Assembly (NCBI RefSeq): GCF_001632805.1
Contig: NZ_CP007220.1
Coordinates: 4,092,001 to 4,156,000 of the forward strand
Length of the DNA: 64,000 nucleotides
DNA from: Mycobacteroides chelonae CCUG 47445
GTDB lineage: Bacteria > Actinomycetota > Actinomycetes > Mycobacteriales > Mycobacteriaceae
Reading direction: 5' to 3'
Position 1 is the stretch's first letter. Every line of letters begins with the position of its first letter. Below the pieces are notes generated by a model, which made no database searches, was not told the DNA's origin, and saw only the letters and a program-made list of their open reading frames with translations. Positions 62,742-64,000 of this stretch are shown in pieces. The position numbers were made by a program, and so were the translations under genes.

Positions 62742-64000
62742 CGACGTACATGTTCCTCTCGTGTAGTCGCTTGACGCTCCTCGCGTAAGCGGCTGGTTGG
62801 TGCGTGCGGCGGGGCTTGGTTGGTCGCGTCTTTGCGGGGGGTGGGTTGATCTGCTTGCGGGCCGTCTGCGGATTCCTCGATCACGTCATCCTCTTCCTCA
62901 TACACCGGGAGGGACAGCGTGAAGGTCGACCCGGTGCCGGGCTGGCTCCATAGCTTGATGGCGCCGTTGTGATTGGCAGCCACATGCTTGACGATCGCCA
63001 GACCCAACCCGGTGCCGCCGGTGTCGCGGGAGCGCGCCTTGTCGACCCGGAAGAACCGTTCAAAGACGCGTTCCTGATGTTCCTTGGCGATCCCGATGCC
63101 ACGGTCGGTGACGGCAATCTCGATCTTGTCGCCCCGGCGCCGGCGGCTGATCGACACCGGCGATCCGTGCGGCGAGTAGGCAATGGCGTTGGCCACCAGA
63201 TTGCTGATCGCGGTGATGAGCAGCGTGGGGTCACCGCGCACCTCGAAACCGCTGGGCGCGTCCGTGGTGACCGCGATATCGGCATTCTCGGCGGCCACCT
63301 TGGACCGGCTCAACGCTTCGGACACCACGAAGTCGACGTCGACGACCTCCAGATCGGGAAGTTTCTCGGCACCCTGCAGCCGGGAGAGCGCGATGAGTTC
63401 GGTAACCATGTTGCCCAGGCGGCGAGACTCCGCGAGAACCTGCTCGCCGAAATGCTGCACGGTCTCGGGTTCGTCCGAGGATTCCAGTAGTGCCTCGGCG
63501 AGCACGCCCATCGCGCCGACAGGCGTCTTGAGCTCATGACTGACATTGGCCACGAAATCGCGGCGGGTGGCCTCCATGCGGACATGCTCGGAGTCGTCGT
63601 CGACATAGATGACGGCCCAGCGCGGATCGGCATCGGAGAGCCTGCGCACATGCCCGCGCAGCGAGAACCCCGCGCGACCCGGCGCCTTCGGCTTGGTGGT
63701 CAGATCCACTTCGACGGCCTCACCGGTGGCCAGCGTCCGTTGGGCGGCGGTCCATGCCTGCTCGTCGAGCTGGCGGTCGCGTACCAGGCCCAGCTCCCGC
63801 GCACGGGCATTGACCAGGACGACGTCCTGGTGTTTGTCGACGACGACAATTCCGGTCGGTGAGATGGCGACAATGCGCTCGAGCATCTGGGAAACGGTCA
63901 AACCGCTCTGGGCTACCTGCGAACCTTTCCGGACCGCGCGGTGGGTCGAAGAGCGGCGCGAGTACCACGCGCCCAGCACCGCACCCGCAGCAAGCGCCAC
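62738..64000 (-). CDS. senX3: sensor histidine kinase SenX3, N-terminus beyond window
   Basis: The visible part (420 residues) lacks the extreme N-terminus. It contains a PAS-like domain (about 35-140), the H box [17 protein letters not shown], the N box region ([16 protein letters not shown]) and G boxes ([19 protein letters not shown]), then a disordered acidic to basic tail of about 50 residues. It senses phosphate status through the Pst/PhoU system and phosphorylates RegX3. Confidence 0.95.
   Translation of the reverse strand: MALAAGAVLGAWYSRRSSTHRAVRKGSQVAQSGLTVSQMLERIVAISPTGIVVVDKHQDVVLVNARARELGLVRDRQLDEQAWTAAQRTLATGEAVEVDLTTKPKAPGRAGFSLRGHVRRLSDADPRWAVIYVDDDSEHVRMEATRRDFVANVSHELKTPVGAMGVLAEALLESSDEPETVQHFGEQVLAESRRLGNMVTELIALSRLQGAEKLPDLEVVDVDFVVSEALSRSKVAAENADIAVTTDAPSGFEVRGDPTLLITAISNLVANAIAYSPHGSPVSISRRRRGDKIEIAVTDRGIGIAKEHQERVFERFFRVDKARSRDTGGTGLGLAIVKHVAANHNGAIKLWSQPGTGSTFTLSLPVYEEEDDVIEESADGPQADQPTPRKDATNQAPPHAPTSRLREERQATTREEHVRR

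Noticed and set aside
1..64000. CRISPR arrays, insertion sequences, integrase genes or attachment repeats that might mark the 28-62 kb island as mobile
   Set aside because: No spaced short repeats, transposase, integrase or tRNA-border repeats were seen; the island shows similar base use to its surroundings by eye.

Overview
The window looks like chromosome from a high-GC mycobacterium, probably a rapid grower of the Mycobacteroides abscessus/chelonae kind; the species is an inference from protein content. Supporting signs are a senX3-regX3 pair, a complete mce operon, HadD, the 33-residue ribosomal protein bS22, mycothiol amidase-like and deazaflavin (Ddn-like) proteins, R2lox, and a gene order matching the M. 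tuberculosis Rv0490-Rv0514 block read backwards from the right end.

Conserved backbone. Reading leftwards from the right edge: senX3-regX3 (62.0-64.0 kb), then a large insertion, then Rv0495c, ppx1, Rv0497, Rv0498 and Rv0499 equivalents (23.6-28.4 kb), proC, the Rv0500A HTH protein, bS22, galE2-like and Rv0502 acyltransferase (14.4-18.2 kb), hadD and the serB1-like phosphatase (7.6-9.1 kb), and the haem operon grx-hemA-hemC-hemD-hemB plus four small membrane-protein genes (0.4-7.5 kb). A partial methyltransferase lies at the left edge under a 19-bp palindrome.

Accessory blocks sit at the synteny breaks. At 9.1-14.4 kb there is an AraC regulator diverging from three exported proteins (a DUF1254/DUF1214 lipoprotein, a haemophore-like protein and a Cys-pair peptide), followed by small hypotheticals and a nitronate monooxygenase-like enzyme. 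At 18.4-23.6 kb there is a serine hydrolase, an R2lox oxidase, a TetR-FAD oxidoreductase pair with a clear operator, and two Ddn-like proteins.

The most striking part is 28.4-62 kb. It is a lipid-oxidation island built around a complete mce import operon (yrbEA, yrbEB, mceA-F and two accessory genes, + strand, 42.8-52.75 kb). Three leftward operons flank it: (i) BVMO, SRPBCC and mycothiol amidase-like protein (28.4-31.4 kb); (ii) a seven-gene operon with two ferritin-like 'metal-dependent hydrolases', a BVMO, two SDRs, a 2Fe-2S reductase and an EphD-type hydrolase/SDR fusion (32.4-40.6 kb); (iii) HSL-type hydrolase, SDR, BVMO, a hypothetical, BVMO and SRPBCC (52.76-59.1 kb). Operons (i) and (iii) carry an almost identical 32-bp promoter block (29 of 32 bases, 21 contiguous), so they are probably co-regulated. 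Three TetR genes, one with two TetR domains in a single chain, and an ABC1 kinase complete the island. My reading is a coordinated system that imports a hydrophobic, perhaps cyclic or ketone-bearing, compound through Mce and breaks it down by Baeyer-Villiger oxidation, ester hydrolysis and alcohol oxidation. The substrate cannot be read from the sequence. I found no tRNA, rRNA, CRISPR array, insertion sequence or phage genes.
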